A stretch of 64,000 nt of DNA from an uncultured Clostridia bacterium (GTDB lineage Bacteria; Bacillota; Clostridia; Oscillospirales; Ruminococcaceae). The DNA lies in NCBI GenBank assembly GCA_944386805.1, contig CALXCO010000002.1:62001-126000 (forward strand). The letters are read 5' to 3'. This document shows, in pieces, positions 51,849 through 63,213 of the stretch (its first letter is position 1; each line of letters begins with the position of its first letter). The position numbers and the translations under genes were made by a program. Under the pieces are notes generated by a model that saw nothing but the letters and a program-made list of their open reading frames with translations, had not been told where the DNA came from and ran no database searches.

Positions 51849-52586
51849 TCAATTAGCATACTTTTCAGATCTGGCGGCAACTTGCTGAATAAAAGCGGCA
51901 AAATAATCGGCAAAGTCTGGTGTCCGGTCATCCCACTGTGCGCCAGTCAGACGTTCGGGATGGAACTGTGTTCCCCAGATCAGCTGCTGCGGGTCATCCG
52001 ACTCATAACTTTCGACGATTCCCTCAATCGAACGTCCGGTAATCCGAAGACCTCTCCCCAATTCCCGGACAGCCTGATGATGGGTGGAATTGACCCGAAA
52101 AACTTCACCGTACAGCTGGTGCAGAACCGAACCTTCTTCAGCATAAAACGGATGACGGATTTCCGAATTGCTGTGAATAAATCCCATCTGTGCCAGCAAA
52201 TCCTGATACAGCGTTCCGCCAAGCACAACATTGAGCAGCTGAAATCCACGGCAAATCGCCATAATTGGCTTTTTGCGCGCAAGAAAAGCCCGGCAAAGCT
52301 CCATCTCATACGCATCGCGTGCAAGGTCAATGACAACCGAATCATTGAGCGGTTCCTCGCCGTACCAGGTCGGGTCGACATCCTGACCACCCGAAAGCAA
52401 AAGTGCGTCGCACATGGATACATATTCCTGAACACAGCATTCAGGGCAAAGAATCGGAACACCGCCTGCCGCAGCGATGGCATTGGAATAGGACATCGGG
52501 TTATGAACGACGCGTGCAGGAGAATCAGCAAGTCCCGCACCGTTTGTTGTACAGCTGATGGCAATCACAGGTTTCTTTTCAAGCAT
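51849..52586 (-). CDS. Gamma-glutamyl-gamma-aminobutyrate hydrolase family (class I amidotransferase) protein
   Basis: A 245-residue peptidase C26/PuuD-type hydrolase. The nucleophile elbow is MAICRGFQLLNVVLGGTLYQD and the catalytic His is in VNSTHHQAVRELG; the QFHPERL block holds the second His. In PuuD the enzyme splits gamma-glutamyl-GABA in putrescine use; without put genes nearby the substrate is open. It has a promoter at 52627-52655. GGAG precedes the ATG. Confidence 0.93.
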   Translation of the reverse strand: MLEKKPVIAISCTTNGAGLADSPARVVHNPMSYSNAIAAAGGVPILCPECCVQEYVSMCDALLLSGGQDVDPTWYGEEPLNDSVVIDLARDAYEMELCRAFLARKKPIMAICRGFQLLNVVLGGTLYQDLLAQMGFIHSNSEIRHPFYAEEGSVLHQLYGEVFRVNSTHHQAVRELGRGLRITGRSIEGIVESYESDDPQQLIWGTQFHPERLTGAQWDDRTPDFADYFAAFIQQVAARSEKYAN

Positions 52587-52626
52587 AAATTCAAAGCTCC
52601 TTTTGCGGTAAAAGTTGGATATTCTT

Positions 52627-52655
52627 ATTGTGCGTCAAACGACCGTCTTTGTCAA
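52627..52655 (-). promoter_or_regulatory. Promoter of the C26 hydrolase gene
   Basis: On the minus strand TTGACA (52650-52655) and CACAAT (52627-52632) are 17 bases apart. The -35 element starts just after the U-tract of the upstream terminator. Confidence 0.65.
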
Positions 52656-52697
52656 GCAAAAAACCGGGGCAGAGGCGAAATACATTGCCTCTGCCCC
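52656..52697 (-). terminator. Terminator after the wall-binding protein gene
   Basis: GGGGCAGAGGC and GCCTCTGCCCC (52666-52697) form a perfect 11-base stem; on the minus strand it is followed by GGTTTTTTGC. Confidence 0.92.
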
Positions 52698-52726
52698 AAT
52701 GAACATGATAAAAACCAATGCAAAAC

Positions 52727-54436
52727 TTACTGGACCCAAACACCGTCCGCATTGACCCTGTATCCATCCGGTGTCACTGTATTGGTTAACAGCGCACCAT
52801 CAGAACCAACGTAGTACCATTTGCCATCCGACTGAATCCAGCGATTGCTGGACATTGCGCCGGAGCTGCCAAAATGGTAGGTCTTTCCGTCCGCAAGGGT
52901 CAGCCAGCGATTTTGCGCCATTGCTCCCGAACCGCCGAACCAGTACCAGGAATTCCCGATTTTGGCCCAGCTGGATTCATACCGGGTACCATCTGCTTTC
53001 AGATAATACCAGATGCCATAATCCTTCACCCAGCAGCTGGTCTTCATCTTTCCATCAGCGCCCAGATAACGGTATTTGCCATCCTTCAGACGCCAGCATT
53101 TGACTGCGCCGGCGCCATAAGAGTTAAGATAATACCAGTCACCCTGGTGTTCAATCCACTGATCGTGTTTACGTGCACCAGTCGTTCCAAGATCATAGGC
53201 CTTTTCGTTAATATACCGGAATCCGGTCTGCAACACGCCGGTTGCAGCATCAAAATAATACCATTCATCGCCAATTTGCAGCCAGCCATATGCCCTCTGG
53301 CCATCCGGCTTGATGTAATAGGTGCTACCATCTTCTTTTTTCCATCCGTCAGCGCTGTTAAACGACCCATTATAATAGGTTTCCAGTTCCTGTTCTGAAA
53401 CGACGGTTGTATAAGGTGCGCCGACAGAAACCTGATCGGTACAGATGACCTGCAAATCTCTGCCGTTATAGATAGCCTCCCCGTACCGGTCGCTTTCAAT
53501 ATTGACAACGGAATCCGGCACGACCAGTTTTCCAATACACTGATAGAACGAATAAAGTTTCAACGTTTCAGTTCCCTTTGGAAGGACAAGAGGGGTTTTG
53601 AAGGGGTGGTAACGGAAAGCAAACGACGCAATCGTCTTCAAATTGGCATGAAGACGAATCGACTCCTTTTCATTCGGACAGGAATACAGGGTGCTGTAAT
53701 CTTTTGAATACAGCAAGCCGTCATATACAGCAAAATACTTGTTGAATTCGGCGACTGTATACGCCTGGAGCGGCTTTTCAAGCTGAGAATCGGAAATTTC
53801 TTTTAAGTTTGGATGCAGTTCCAGTGTCTCACGGTCATACGGAACGGCAATCAGCGTACTGTAATCTTTGGAATAAACTGCTCCATCATAAGCCGCAAAC
53901 GTTTTATTTTGAGAAGAAACGGTAAATCCCTTTTTAGGCAAGCTTCTGTCATAGTTCCTGAGCTCAATTTTTTCACAATTGGGATGAATTTCAATGAAAT
54001 CCTTCCCATCCGGAGCAGTATAAAGGATTTTAAAGTCTTTAGAATAAACTGCTCCGTCATACGATGCAAAATCCGGGTTCTCCGGGTCGACAATGTACTC
54101 CTTGGTAGAAGTCGAACAATATGGAGAGGTGACATCTTTGCCATAGGTAATAGTATCCGCCATATCCGGGAACCAGTTCAGATCGGAAGGTGTTGTGACG
54201 CCATTCCCATATACGATATGACGATACGACTCCCAGTGATTCCACAACTCATCCGTCGCACCGGGGACCAATGTCTGTTTAAATACAATAGTATCGGTTT
54301 GATCGTCCAGTGTCCAGGTATAGGTATCGTCTACCGTTCCCTGGTAGGTTGCAGCGTAAACCGGAGCGGATAACAGCAGGCTTCCCGTCAGCACCAGTGT
54401 ACTGCCAAACATCAGCATTTTCCTGAATATCTTCAT
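52727..54436 (-). CDS. Secreted protein with BspA-like repeats and cell-wall-binding repeats
   Basis: A 569-residue exported protein. A signal peptide ends at about residue 28 (SAPVYA). The middle (about 110-330) has three BspA-type leucine-rich repeats with the shared block F-A-x-YDGxxYSKD, as in FASYDGAVYSKD, FAAYDGAVYSKD and FAVYDGLLYSKD. From about residue 365 there are wall-binding repeats of about 20 residues (WYYFDAATG, WYYLNSYG, WYYLKADG, WYYVGSDG) of the choline/glucan-binding type, which attach it non-covalently. Likely an adhesin or surface receptor. AAAGG lies about 15 bases before the ATG, rather far. Confidence 0.92.
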   Translation of the reverse strand: MKIFRKMLMFGSTLVLTGSLLLSAPVYAATYQGTVDDTYTWTLDDQTDTIVFKQTLVPGATDELWNHWESYRHIVYGNGVTTPSDLNWFPDMADTITYGKDVTSPYCSTSTKEYIVDPENPDFASYDGAVYSKDFKILYTAPDGKDFIEIHPNCEKIELRNYDRSLPKKGFTVSSQNKTFAAYDGAVYSKDYSTLIAVPYDRETLELHPNLKEISDSQLEKPLQAYTVAEFNKYFAVYDGLLYSKDYSTLYSCPNEKESIRLHANLKTIASFAFRYHPFKTPLVLPKGTETLKLYSFYQCIGKLVVPDSVVNIESDRYGEAIYNGRDLQVICTDQVSVGAPYTTVVSEQELETYYNGSFNSADGWKKEDGSTYYIKPDGQRAYGWLQIGDEWYYFDAATGVLQTGFRYINEKAYDLGTTGARKHDQWIEHQGDWYYLNSYGAGAVKCWRLKDGKYRYLGADGKMKTSCWVKDYGIWYYLKADGTRYESSWAKIGNSWYWFGGSGAMAQNRWLTLADGKTYHFGSSGAMSSNRWIQSDGKWYYVGSDGALLTNTVTPDGYRVNADGVWVQ

Positions 54437-54729
54437 GATTCATACACTTATCCTTTCTGTCAAAAGCGTGTGCAAAGGGAACGCTTCTCTAATTGTTTAA
54501 ACTGCATTGTAAAATCAGTACAAACATCTGAAGAAACTCTGATTTATATTTTCACCCTCCGCGGCGTGGGAAAATATACCTGCAAATACTTCCAGTACAG
54601 AATTTCAGAAACCAACCAGAGTTGCCTTCACCACTAATACACATTTGCAATAAAAAAGATTGCAATAATTTCAAAAAAATAAATCGATTTGAAATTATTT
54701 TTCTCCCGGCATAGGACAAAAAGAACGCA
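54437..54729 (-). other. Upstream region of the wall-binding protein gene
   Basis: About 290 bases, AT-rich, with no gene. The best candidate promoter for the wall-binding protein is TTGTAC-17-TTAAAC on the minus strand near 54490-54520, which is weak. No operator or riboswitch is recognised. Confidence 0.35.
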
Positions 54730-54764
54730 AAAAAGCGCCTCCAGAAAACTGGAAGCGCTTTTTG
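54730..54764 (-). terminator. Terminator after tuf
   Basis: AAAAAGCGC-TCCAG and CTGGA-GCGCTTTTT form an extended stem with a 4-base loop and T-run. Ends the str operon. Confidence 0.92.
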
Positions 54765-54795
54765 ATCAGCTTAGATATTCAACCAACAGCCAAAA

Positions 54796-55998
54796 TTATT
54801 CGGTGATGGAAGAAACAACGCCGGAACCAACAGTTCTGCCGCCTTCACGGATAGCGAAGCGCAGACCTTCTTCCATAGCGATAGGAGTGATCAGCTCGAC
54901 GTCGAAGTCGAGGTTATCGCCAGGCATAGCCATTTCGGTGCCTTCACCCAGGGTGATGATACCGGTAACGTCAGTGGTACGGAAGTAGAACTGAGGTCTG
55001 TAGTTGGTGAAGAAGGGTTTATGACGTCCGCCTTCTTCTTTCTTCAGAACGTAAACGTGGCAGTGGAATTTGGTGTGGGGATGAACGGAACCGGGTTTAG
55101 CAATAACCTGGCCTCTTTCGATCTCGTTTCTCTGGATACCACGAAGCAGAGCACCAACGTTGTCACCAGCCTCAGCGTAGTCCAGAGTCTTTCTGAACAT
55201 TTCCAGACCAGTGATGGTGGAAGAACCTTTTTCTTCCTTCAGGCCAACGATTTCAACAGGGTCGCCAACCTTGACAGTGCCTCTCTCGACACGGCCGGTA
55301 GCAACGGTACCACGACCAGAAATGGTCATAACGTCCTCAACAGGCATCAGGAAGGGCTTGTCAGCAGCACGGTCAGGAGTAGGAATATACTCGTCGACAG
55401 CGTCCATCAGGTCCAGGATGCACTTGTAAGCAGGATCGTTGATATCCTGAGAGGTGCATTCCAGAGCGCCCAGAGCGGTACCACGGATGATCGGAACGTC
55501 GTCGCCGGGGAAGTCATACTCGGTCAGCAGTTCACGGATTTCCATCTCAACGAGGTCCAGCAGCTCATCGTCGTCAACCTGGTCAACTTTGTTCATGAAG
55601 ACAACAATGTAGGGAACGCCTACCTGACGAGCAAGCAGGATGTGTTCACGAGTCTGGGGCATGGGGCCGTCAGCTGCGGAAACAACCAGGATAGCGCCGT
55701 CCATCTGAGCAGCACCGGTGATCATGTTCTTAACGTAGTCAGCATGGCCGGGGCAGTCAACGTGAGCGTAGTGACGCTTGTCGGTTTCGTATTCAACGTG
55801 AGCGGTGTTGATTGTGATACCACGAGCTCTCTCTTCAGGAGCCTTGTCGATCATATCATATGCTTCGTACTGAGCCTGACCCTTCATAGCCAGAACTTTG
55901 GTGATAGCAGCAGTCAGAGTGGTTTTGCCGTGGTCAACGTGGCCGATGGTGCCAATGTTGACATGGGGCTTAGTTCTTTCGTAATGAGCCTTTGCCAT
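54796..55998 (-). CDS. tuf: Elongation factor Tu
   Basis: A 400-residue GTPase that carries aminoacyl-tRNA to the ribosome. G1 [15 protein letters not shown] (about 18-32), G3 [21 protein letters not shown]4 [18 protein letters not shown]. The usual length. AGGAGG precedes the ATG. It follows fusA; a 12-base perfect hairpin at 56058-56087 and a lone TATAAT at 56037-56042 lie in the gap. Confidence 0.99.
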   Translation of the reverse strand: MAKAHYERTKPHVNIGTIGHVDHGKTTLTAAITKVLAMKGQAQYEAYDMIDKAPEERARGITINTAHVEYETDKRHYAHVDCPGHADYVKNMITGAAQMDGAILVVSAADGPMPQTREHILLARQVGVPYIVVFMNKVDQVDDDELLDLVEMEIRELLTEYDFPGDDVPIIRGTALGALECTSQDINDPAYKCILDLMDAVDEYIPTPDRAADKPFLMPVEDVMTISGRGTVATGRVERGTVKVGDPVEIVGLKEEKGSSTITGLEMFRKTLDYAEAGDNVGALLRGIQRNEIERGQVIAKPGSVHPHTKFHCHVYVLKKEEGGRHKPFFTNYRPQFYFRTTDVTGIITLGEGTEMAMPGDNLDFDVELITPIAMEEGLRFAIREGGRTVGSGVVSSITE

Positions 55999-56036
55999 TG
56001 GAAAATTCCTCCTTAATTGAATAAAGAATCTGTACC

Positions 56037-56042
56037 ATTATA
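56037..56042 (-). promoter_or_regulatory. Possible internal -10 element before tuf
   Basis: A perfect TATAAT on the minus strand 17-20 bases from only weak -35 matches. It could let tuf be transcribed above fusA. Confidence 0.4.
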
Positions 56043-56057
56043 GTAACAGAATTTTTC

Positions 56058-56087
56058 GGAGATTGCAAGTATTTTCTTGCAATCTCC
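56058..56087 (-). other. Perfect hairpin between fusA and tuf
   Basis: GGAGATTGCAAG and CTTGCAATCTCC form a 12-base perfect stem with a 6-base loop, directly after the fusA stop codon. There is no U-run, so it is a processing or stability element, or a weak terminator. Confidence 0.6.
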
Positions 56088-56093
56088 AGTAAA

Positions 56094-58172
56094 TTATTTC
56101 TTGGTTCTCTCAGCAACGATCTTCTCGGCGATGCTCTTCGGAACCTCAACATAGTGGCTGGGCTCCATGGAGTAGTTTCCACGTCCCTGAGTCTTGGAAC
56201 GAAGGTCGGTTGCGTAACCGAACATCTCTGCCAGAGGAACAAGTGCGGTGATATCTTCGACGCCGTTTCTGGCTTCCATGCCCTGGATCTGACCACGGCG
56301 GGAGTTCAGGTCGCCGATAACGTCGCCCATGTACTGCTCAGGCACTACAACGACGACTTTCATCAGAGGTTCCATGATAACGGGGTTTGCTTTTCTGAGA
56401 GCGTCCTTGATAGCCATAGAACCGGCGATCTTAAATGCCATTTCAGAAGAGTCAACCTCATGGTAAGAACCATCATACAGTTCAACCTTGACGTCAACGA
56501 CGGGATAGCCAGCCAGAACACCGGACTGCAGTGCACCCTGGATACCGGCGTCAACAGCGGGGATATATTCCTTCGGAATCGAACCACCGACAACAGAGTT
56601 GATGAACTCGTAACCCTTGCCAGGTTCGTTGGGAGATACACGGATCTTAACGTGACCGTACTGACCTTTACCACCGGACTGTCTGGCGTATTTGTTTTCA
56701 ACGTCAGCATTGCCCTTGATGGTTTCGCGGTAAGCAACCTGAGGCTTACCAACATTTGCTTCGACCTTGAACTCACGAAGCAGACGGTCAACGATGATTT
56801 CCAGATGCAGCTCGCCCATACCGGCGATAATGGTCTGACCGGTTTCTTCATCGGTGTAGGTCTTGAAGGTGGGGTCTTCTTCAGCCAGTTTAGCCAGAGC
56901 GATGCCCATCTTTTCAGAACCAGCCTTGGTCTTGGGCTCGATTGCAACACGGATAACAGGCTCCGGGAATTCCATCGACTCAAGAATAACTTCAGCCTTG
57001 GGATCACACAGAGTATCACCGGTGGTGGTAACTTTCAGACCAACAGCGCCTGCGATATCACCTGCGTAGCAGGTGTCGATATCCTGGCGGTGGTTTGCAT
57101 GCATCTGCAGGATACGGCCCATTCTCTCGGATTTCTGCTTAACCGAGTTGTAAACGGTAGTGCCGGCGTCGACCTTACCGGAGTATACACGGAAGTAGCA
57201 GAGTTTACCGACAAAGGGGTCAGTAGCGATCTTGAATGCCAGTGCTGCGAAGGGCTCGTCATCAGAAGAATGACGTTCAACTTCTTCACCGGTATTGGGA
57301 TCGATACCCTTGATAGCGGGAATATCGGTAGGAGCAGGCATGTAATCGACGATAGCGTCGAGCAGCTTCTGCATACCTTTATTGAAGTGAGCGGAACCGC
57401 ACAGAACCGGAACGAAGGTGTTTGCGATGGTCTGCGCACGGATAGCCTTCTTCAGTTCATCGATAGTGATATCATCGCCGTCGAGGTATTTTTCCATGAT
57501 CGTGTCATCGTTTTCAGCGAGGGCTTCGATCATTTCGCCTCTGTACTGTTCAGCCTTTTCCTTCATATCGTCGGGGATATCAACAATCGAGATATCCTCA
57601 CCGATCTTATCATTATAATAGTAAGCCTTCATTTCGAGCAGGTCGATCAGGCCTACGAAGTCCGCCTCAGCGCCGATCGGCAGCTGAATGGGATGTGCGG
57701 GAGCGTGCAGACGCTCATGCATCATATCGACAGCGTTGTAGAAGTCCGCGCCCATAATGTCCATCTTGTTGACGAAGCACATACGCGGAACATGATAGTT
57801 GTCGGCCTGATGCCAGACAGTCTCGGACTGGGGTTCTACGCCGCCCTTGGCACAGAAAACTGTGACAGAGCCGTCAAGAACACGCAGCGAACGTTCAACC
57901 TCAACAGTGAAGTCAACGTGGCCGGGAGTGTCGATGATATTGACACGATGCTGTTTCCAGTAACAGGTAGTAGCAGCAGAGGTAATGGTGATACCTCTCT
58001 CCTGCTCCTGAGCCATCCAGTCCATGGTGCCGGTACCTTCGTAGGTTTCGCCCATCTTGTGAATCTTACCGGTGTAAAACAGAATACGTTCGGTAACGGT
58101 GGTTTTACCTGCGTCGATGTGCGCCATGATACCAATATTTCGTGTCATTTCAAGGGATACGTCTCTAGGCAT
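56094..58172 (-). CDS. fusA: Elongation factor G
   Basis: A 692-residue translocase. G1 [19 protein letters not shown] (near residue 17), G3 [20 protein letters not shown]4 [10 protein letters not shown]; domains II-V are complete with [16 protein letters not shown] and [13 protein letters not shown]. The start was moved to the ATG at 58172, with AAAGGA 7-10 bases upstream; two extra N-terminal residues would start at TTG. Third gene of rpsL-rpsG-fusA-tuf. Confidence 0.99.
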   Translation of the reverse strand: MPRDVSLEMTRNIGIMAHIDAGKTTVTERILFYTGKIHKMGETYEGTGTMDWMAQEQERGITITSAATTCYWKQHRVNIIDTPGHVDFTVEVERSLRVLDGSVTVFCAKGGVEPQSETVWHQADNYHVPRMCFVNKMDIMGADFYNAVDMMHERLHAPAHPIQLPIGAEADFVGLIDLLEMKAYYYNDKIGEDISIVDIPDDMKEKAEQYRGEMIEALAENDDTIMEKYLDGDDITIDELKKAIRAQTIANTFVPVLCGSAHFNKGMQKLLDAIVDYMPAPTDIPAIKGIDPNTGEEVERHSSDDEPFAALAFKIATDPFVGKLCYFRVYSGKVDAGTTVYNSVKQKSERMGRILQMHANHRQDIDTCYAGDIAGAVGLKVTTTGDTLCDPKAEVILESMEFPEPVIRVAIEPKTKAGSEKMGIALAKLAEEDPTFKTYTDEETGQTIIAGMGELHLEIIVDRLLREFKVEANVGKPQVAYRETIKGNADVENKYARQSGGKGQYGHVKIRVSPNEPGKGYEFINSVVGGSIPKEYIPAVDAGIQGALQSGVLAGYPVVDVKVELYDGSYHEVDSSEMAFKIAGSMAIKDALRKANPVIMEPLMKVVVVVPEQYMGDVIGDLNSRRGQIQGMEARNGVEDITALVPLAEMFGYATDLRSKTQGRGNYSMEPSHYVEVPKSIAEKIVAERTKK

Positions 58173-58375
58173 ATTCAATCATCCTTTTAATATGTTGGCA
58201 CAAAATACGAGTGAAAGCTGCGCTTTCAAACTTACTCTATATTCCAGGCGAGGCAGCGGGATTTAACTTCCCCCTGCCGCCGCCAGTCGTATTATCAAAA
58301 AACGTTTGTAACCTGTCCTCAGGCAGTATGCCCAAAAACCAGGCATCATATGCGTTCCTTATAAAAGGAAAGACA

Positions 58376-58846
58376 TTACCATCTGAAATGTGCGAAAGCC
58401 TTGTTGGCTTCAGCCATCTTATGGGTATCATCACGTTTCTTGCAAGCTCCGCCAGTATTGTTCAGAGCATCCATGATCTCGCCGGCAAGACGTTCTTTCA
58501 TCGTCTTTTCGGAACGGGATCTTGCATAGGTGGTGAGCCATCTCAGGCCCAGGGTCTGTCTTCTTTCGGGACGGACCTCCATCGGAACCTGGTAGGTAGC
58601 GCCGCCGACACGACGGGACTTAACCTCCAGAACGGGCATGATGTTTTCGAGTGCTTCGGTAAAAGCATCGAGCGCATCTTTACCGGTCTTTTCAGCTACG
58701 ATATCAAATGCACCGTAGACGATTTTCTGAGCGACACCCTTCTTGCCGTCCAGCATAACGCTGTTGACCAGACGGGTAACCAGTTTGGAATTGTATACAG
58801 GATCTGCCAGAACATCACGTTTGGCAATTCGACCTCTTCTAGGCAC
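58376..58846 (-). CDS. rpsG: 30S ribosomal protein S7 (GTG start)
   Basis: A 156-residue protein: [20 protein letters not shown] after the start, then [21 protein letters not shown] and [20 protein letters not shown], standard S7. The start is GTG at 58846 with GGAGGG nine bases upstream; the longer frame would put the ribosome binding site inside it. The 203-base gap to fusA holds small hairpins but no gene. Confidence 0.98.
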   Translation of the reverse strand: MPRRGRIAKRDVLADPVYNSKLVTRLVNSVMLDGKKGVAQKIVYGAFDIVAEKTGKDALDAFTEALENIMPVLEVKSRRVGGATYQVPMEVRPERRQTLGLRWLTTYARSRSEKTMKERLAGEIMDALNNTGGACKKRDDTHKMAEANKAFAHFRW

Positions 58847-58979
58847 TTTACTTCCCTCCTTCACAGAATGAATTCATCGGTACTCGAAAGTAATTGTCCT
58901 CCGTCAGCGCTCAAAGGCCGAATCTTTATCGAATCGTGCCATATGGGCCTTCGGTTATGCCGTTATCCGGCCTCCGGAA

Positions 58980-59405
58980 TTACTTTTTCGCACCAGCTTT
59001 CGGACGTTTTGCACCGTATTTGGAACGGGACTGCATTCTTCCGTTGACGCCCTGGGTATCCAGAGTACCACGGATAATGTGGTAACGAACACCAGGAAGG
59101 TCCTTAACACGTCCGCCGCGGATCATAACAACAGAGTGTTCCTGCAGGTTATGACCTTCACCGGGAATATAAGCTGATACTTCCATTCCGTTGGTCAGAC
59201 GAACTCTGGCAACTTTACGAAGAGCAGAGTTAGGCTTTTTAGGGGTCATGGTTCTAACCGCAGTGCAGACACCTCTCTTCTGAGGAGAAGTCTGGTCGGT
59301 AGCCTCTTTGGTCATGGAGTTGTATCCACGGTTCAGAGCAGGCGCGGTGGACTTCTTTACCAGGGAAGTTCTGCTTTTTCTTACGAGCTGGTTAAAAGTA
59401 GGCAT
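58980..59405 (-). CDS. rpsL: 30S ribosomal protein S12
   Basis: A 141-residue protein at the decoding centre: [14 protein letters not shown], then [19 protein letters not shown] (the streptomycin Lys region, KPNSALRK, wild type) and [26 protein letters not shown] precedes the ATG. First gene of the str operon and preceded by its own promoter at 59461-59489. Confidence 0.99.
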   Translation of the reverse strand: MPTFNQLVRKSRTSLVKKSTAPALNRGYNSMTKEATDQTSPQKRGVCTAVRTMTPKKPNSALRKVARVRLTNGMEVSAYIPGEGHNLQEHSVVMIRGGRVKDLPGVRYHIIRGTLDTQGVNGRMQSRSKYGAKRPKAGAKK

Positions 59406-59433
59406 ATGGCACCTCCTTACTTATTTATTAGCG

Positions 59434-59448
59434 GGGACAATCTGTCCC
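59434..59448 (-). other. Small hairpin in the rpsL leader
   Basis: GGGACA and TGTCCC with three bases between, about 30 bases before the start; might affect initiation. Not a terminator. Confidence 0.35.
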
Positions 59449-59460
59449 ACACAATTTATA

Positions 59461-59489
59461 ATTTTATCACATGCTTGTTCGGCTGTCAA
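59461..59489 (-). promoter_or_regulatory. Promoter of the str operon
   Basis: On the minus strand TTGACA (59484-59489) and TAAAAT (59461-59466) are exactly 17 bases apart. It allows rpsL-rpsG-fusA-tuf to be transcribed separately from rpoBC. Confidence 0.88.
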
Positions 59490-59583
59490 GGAAAAACCGA
59501 AAAATCCGCCGGTTTGCGCGAAAAACTTTGCCGCAAAATCGGATTCGATTTTATTGAACCTGTACAACCCCACATGTCACAAA

Positions 59584-59608
59584 ACGGCGTCTCTGGTCGA
59601 GACGCCGT
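59584..59608 (-). terminator. Terminator after rpoC
   Basis: ACGGCGTCTC and GAGACGCCGT form a 10-base stem with a 5-base loop; on the minus strand TTTTGTGAC follows. Confidence 0.88.
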
Positions 59609-59634
59609 CTGTCTTACCTTAAACTGTCTGCCAA

Positions 59635-62600
59635 TCAGTCTGCCGGAGCAGCGGGAGCAGCAGGTGCGCTGTTTTCAGCAGCCGCGGTGGTTTCTCCTTC
59701 CGGATGGGTCGGGACAACCTGAACATCGTTGTAGCATCTCATGCCGGTACCGGCAGGAATCAGCTTACCGATGATAACGTTTTCTTTCAGACCCATCAGG
59801 TGGTCGGTCTTGCCCTTGATTGCAGCATCGGTCAGGACCTTGGTAGTTTCCTGGAAGGAAGCCGCCGACAGGAACGACTCGGTTGCAAGAGCAGCCTTGG
59901 TGATACCCAGCAGGACAGGTTCATAGGTGATCAGCGAAACCGCCTCACCCGCATCGATGCGGGCCTGCAGCCGCTGGTTCTCACGGTAAACGTCGCTGCG
60001 CTCCATGATCGAGCCGGTCAGCAGTTCGGTAGATCCGGGGTCTTTAATCCGGACCTTCTTCATCATCTGACGGACGATAACTTCGATATGTTTATCGTTG
60101 GTATCAACGCCCTGCAGACGGTAGGTCTTCTGAACCTCACTGATCAGGTAATCCTGAACCGCCTTTTCACCCTTGACTGCAAGGATGTCATGCGGGTTGA
60201 TCGCACCTTCGGTCAGCGGATCGCCCAATGCAATTTGCTGCCCCTCGGTGACCTTGATCTTAAAGCCATACGGAATATTGTAGCGTTTTTCGCCTTCCTC
60301 GCCGGTTACAACAATAACCGTCTGGCGTTTTTCTTCTGTAAAGTGGATGGTGCCGCCGATTTCGGAGATAATCGCGCTGTTCTTCGGTTTACGGCTTTCA
60401 AACAGCTCAACGACACGGGGAAGACCCTGTGTAATATCCTCAGCGTTCGCGATACCGCCGGTATGGAAGGTACGCATCGTCAGCTGGGTACCAGGTTCGC
60501 CGATCGACTGAGCAGCGATTACGCCAACCGTTTCGCCGACTGCGATTGCCTTGCCGTTTGCAAGGTTCGCGCCGTAGCACTTCGCACAGATGCCCTGCGG
60601 CGAATGGCAGGTCAGGATCGAACGGATCTTGACGGAGGTTGCACCAGCAGCGATGATCTTCTTGGCGTCATCCTCGTCCATGATCTTGTCTTTGGAGACC
60701 AGAACCTCTCCGGTGACCGGATCGACAAAATCGTCGACCAGATAACGTCCCTGCAGACGTTCCTGCAAGGTTTCGATCATTTCCTTGCCTTCACGGATAT
60801 CGCTGATGACCAGGCCGTCATCGGTTCCGCAGTCTTCCTGACGGATGATAACGTCCTGAGAAACGTCAACCAGACGTCTGGTCAGGTAACCAGAGTCAGC
60901 GGTACGCAGTGCGGTATCGGCCAGGCCTTTACGTGCGCCTCGCGAGGAGATGAAGTATTCCAGGATGGTCAGACCTTCACGGTAGTTCGCCTTGATAGGC
61001 AGCTCGATGGTCGCACCGGCGGTGTTCGCAATCAGGCCGCGCATACCGGCCAGCTGTCTGATCTGTGCCTTAGAACCACGCGCACCAGAGTCAGCCATCA
61101 TGAAGATCGGGTTGAACTCATCCATCGCAGCGGTCTGTGCCTCAGCGACAGCATTGGTGGTGTCGTTCCAGATACGGATGACACGGTCTTTACGTTCCTG
61201 TTCGGAAAGCAGACCGCTTTCGTACTGACGGTTGATCGACAGCGCTGCTTTTTCAGCGTCAGCGACCAGCTGTTTCTTTTCAGGCGGGATGGTTGCGTCG
61301 CTGACAGCGACGGTGATTGCGCCCTTGGTGGAGTATTTATAACCCTGTGCCTTAATCCGGTCCAGTACCTCACAGGTACGGGCAGTGCCATGGACACGGA
61401 TGCAGCGGTCGATAATCTTACCCAGTTCTTTCTTGCCGACCTTGAACTCGATTTCCAGTTTGAACTTGTTCTCCGGAATCGAACGGTCGACAAAGCCCAG
61501 GTCCTGCGGAATCGGGTCGTTGAAGATCAGACGGCCGCAGGTGGTTTCGATCAGCTGGCTTTCCTCACCCTTGACCATCCGAACACGGATTTTCGCCTGA
61601 AGGGTGATGACGCCGTCCTGATATGCCATCAGGACCTCGTTGACATCGCGGAAGACCTTGCCTTCGCCCTTGTCGCCCGGCTTAATCATCGTCAGATAGT
61701 AAGAACCGAGGATCATATCCTGGGTAGGAACGGTGATTGGCTTGCCGTCAGCAGGTTTAAGCAGGTTGTTAGCAGCCAGCATCAGGAAGCGGGCCTCAGC
61801 CTGTGCCTCAGCGGACAGCGGGACATGGATAGCCATCTGGTCGCCGTCGAAGTCGGCGTTATATGCGGTACAAACCAGCGGATGCAGTTTAAGTGCACGG
61901 CCTTCGACCAGAACCGGTTCGAATGCCTGAATACCCAGACGGTGCAGGGTAGGTGCGCGGTTCAGCATGACGGGATGGTCTTTGATGACGACTTCCAGTG
62001 CGTCCCAGACTTCCGGTTTTGCGCGGTCAACCGCTTTACGTGCAGATTTGATATTGGCAGCAGCGCCGGTCTCAACCAGGCGCTTCATGACAAACGGCTT
62101 GAACAGTTCGAGCGCCATTTCTTTCGGAACGCCGCACTGGTCCATCTTCAGGTCAGGACCGACGACGATAACGCTACGGCCGGAATAGTCAACACGTTTA
62201 CCCAGCAGGTTCTGACGGAAACGGCCCTGTTTACCTTTGAGCATATCCGACAGAGACTTGAGCGAACGGTTGTTAGGTCCGGTGACCGGACGGCCGCGGC
62301 GGCCGTTGTCGATCAGTGCGTCGACTGCTTCCTGCAGCATCCGCTTTTCATTGCGGACGATGATATCAGGAGCCTGCAGTTCCAACAGACGTTTCAGACG
62401 GTTGTTGCGATTGATGACTCTTCTGTACAGATCATTCAGGTCAGAAGATGCAAACCGGCCGCCGTCCAGCTGAACCATCGGGCGGATATCCGGAGGGATG
62501 ACCGGGACAACGTCCAGAACCATCCATTCCGGCTTCTGATCGGAGAGACGGAACGCCTCAACGCACTCCAGCCGTTTCAGGATACGGACCTTTTTCTGAC

Positions 62601-63195
62601 CGGAAGCGTCCTTAAGCTGAGCTTTCAGTTCAACCGACAGCTGCTCCAGATCGAGGTCATGCAGCAGCTTTTTGATCGACTCAGCGCCCATGCCAGCCTG
62701 GAAATCATCCTCATAGATTTCCCGCTGGTAAGCGTATTCCTTCTCATCCAGCAGCTGACCCTTCTGCAAGGGGGTGCTGCCGGGATCGGTAACGATATAT
62801 TTTGCAAAGTAGAGTACCTCTTCCAGTCTTCTGGGCGAGATATCCAGAATCAGTCCCATACGGGAAGGAATTCCCTTGAAATACCAGATATGGGAGACAG
62901 GAGCGGCCAGTGTGATATGGCCCATCCGCTCACGGCGGACCTTGGCGCGGGTAACTTCTACGCCGCACTTGTCGCAGATTTTGCCTTTGTAACGAAGGCG
63001 TTTATATTTACCGCAGTGGCATTCCCAGTCCTTGGTCGGCCCAAAGATTCTTTCGCAGAACAGGCCGTCGCGTTCAGGTTTCAGTGTGCGGTAGTTAATG
63101 GTTTCCGGCTTGGTAACCTCACCGTAAGACCATTCGAGAATCTTTTCGGGGGAAGCCAGTCCGATTTTGATTGCTTCAAAAGTATTAAACTCCAC
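59635..63195 (-). CDS. rpoC: RNA polymerase beta' subunit (GTG start)
   Basis: A 1186-residue subunit carrying the catalytic Mg loop [17 protein letters not shown]. The N-terminal zinc ribbon ([20 protein letters not shown], about residues 59-78), the clamp [18 protein letters not shown] and the second zinc site (CGTDDG ... [13 protein letters not shown]) are present. The C-terminus ends in a Glu/Ala/Pro-rich tail. The start is GTG with GAGGGAG upstream. It begins 18 bases after the rpoB stop codon. Confidence 0.99.
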   Translation of the reverse strand: MEFNTFEAIKIGLASPEKILEWSYGEVTKPETINYRTLKPERDGLFCERIFGPTKDWECHCGKYKRLRYKGKICDKCGVEVTRAKVRRERMGHITLAAPVSHIWYFKGIPSRMGLILDISPRRLEEVLYFAKYIVTDPGSTPLQKGQLLDEKEYAYQREIYEDDFQAGMGAESIKKLLHDLDLEQLSVELKAQLKDASGQKKVRILKRLECVEAFRLSDQKPEWMVLDVVPVIPPDIRPMVQLDGGRFASSDLNDLYRRVINRNNRLKRLLELQAPDIIVRNEKRMLQEAVDALIDNGRRGRPVTGPNNRSLKSLSDMLKGKQGRFRQNLLGKRVDYSGRSVIVVGPDLKMDQCGVPKEMALELFKPFVMKRLVETGAAANIKSARKAVDRAKPEVWDALEVVIKDHPVMLNRAPTLHRLGIQAFEPVLVEGRALKLHPLVCTAYNADFDGDQMAIHVPLSAEAQAEARFLMLAANNLLKPADGKPITVPTQDMILGSYYLTMIKPGDKGEGKVFRDVNEVLMAYQDGVITLQAKIRVRMVKGEESQLIETTCGRLIFNDPIPQDLGFVDRSIPENKFKLEIEFKVGKKELGKIIDRCIRVHGTARTCEVLDRIKAQGYKYSTKGAITVAVSDATIPPEKKQLVADAEKAALSINRQYESGLLSEQERKDRVIRIWNDTTNAVAEAQTAAMDEFNPIFMMADSGARGSKAQIRQLAGMRGLIANTAGATIELPIKANYREGLTILEYFISSRGARKGLADTALRTADSGYLTRRLVDVSQDVIIRQEDCGTDDGLVISDIREGKEMIETLQERLQGRYLVDDFVDPVTGEVLVSKDKIMDEDDAKKIIAAGATSVKIRSILTCHSPQGICAKCYGANLANGKAIAVGETVGVIAAQSIGEPGTQLTMRTFHTGGIANAEDITQGLPRVVELFESRKPKNSAIISEIGGTIHFTEEKRQTVIVVTGEEGEKRYNIPYGFKIKVTEGQQIALGDPLTEGAINPHDILAVKGEKAVQDYLISEVQKTYRLQGVDTNDKHIEVIVRQMMKKVRIKDPGSTELLTGSIMERSDVYRENQRLQARIDAGEAVSLITYEPVLLGITKAALATESFLSAASFQETTKVLTDAAIKGKTDHLMGLKENVIIGKLIPAGTGMRCYNDVQVVPTHPEGETTAAAENSAPAAPAAPAD

Positions 63196-63213
63196 TCGTA
63201 ACTCCCTCTTCCA

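Noticed and set aside
59704..63201. A 1165-codon open frame on the plus strand opposite rpoC
   Set aside because: It is a mirror of rpoC in a genome with few stop codons in that frame. It has no ribosome binding site and no protein-like composition. The same holds for long frames opposite leuS (3648-6023), the flavoenzyme (49745-51772) and fusA (56154-58190).
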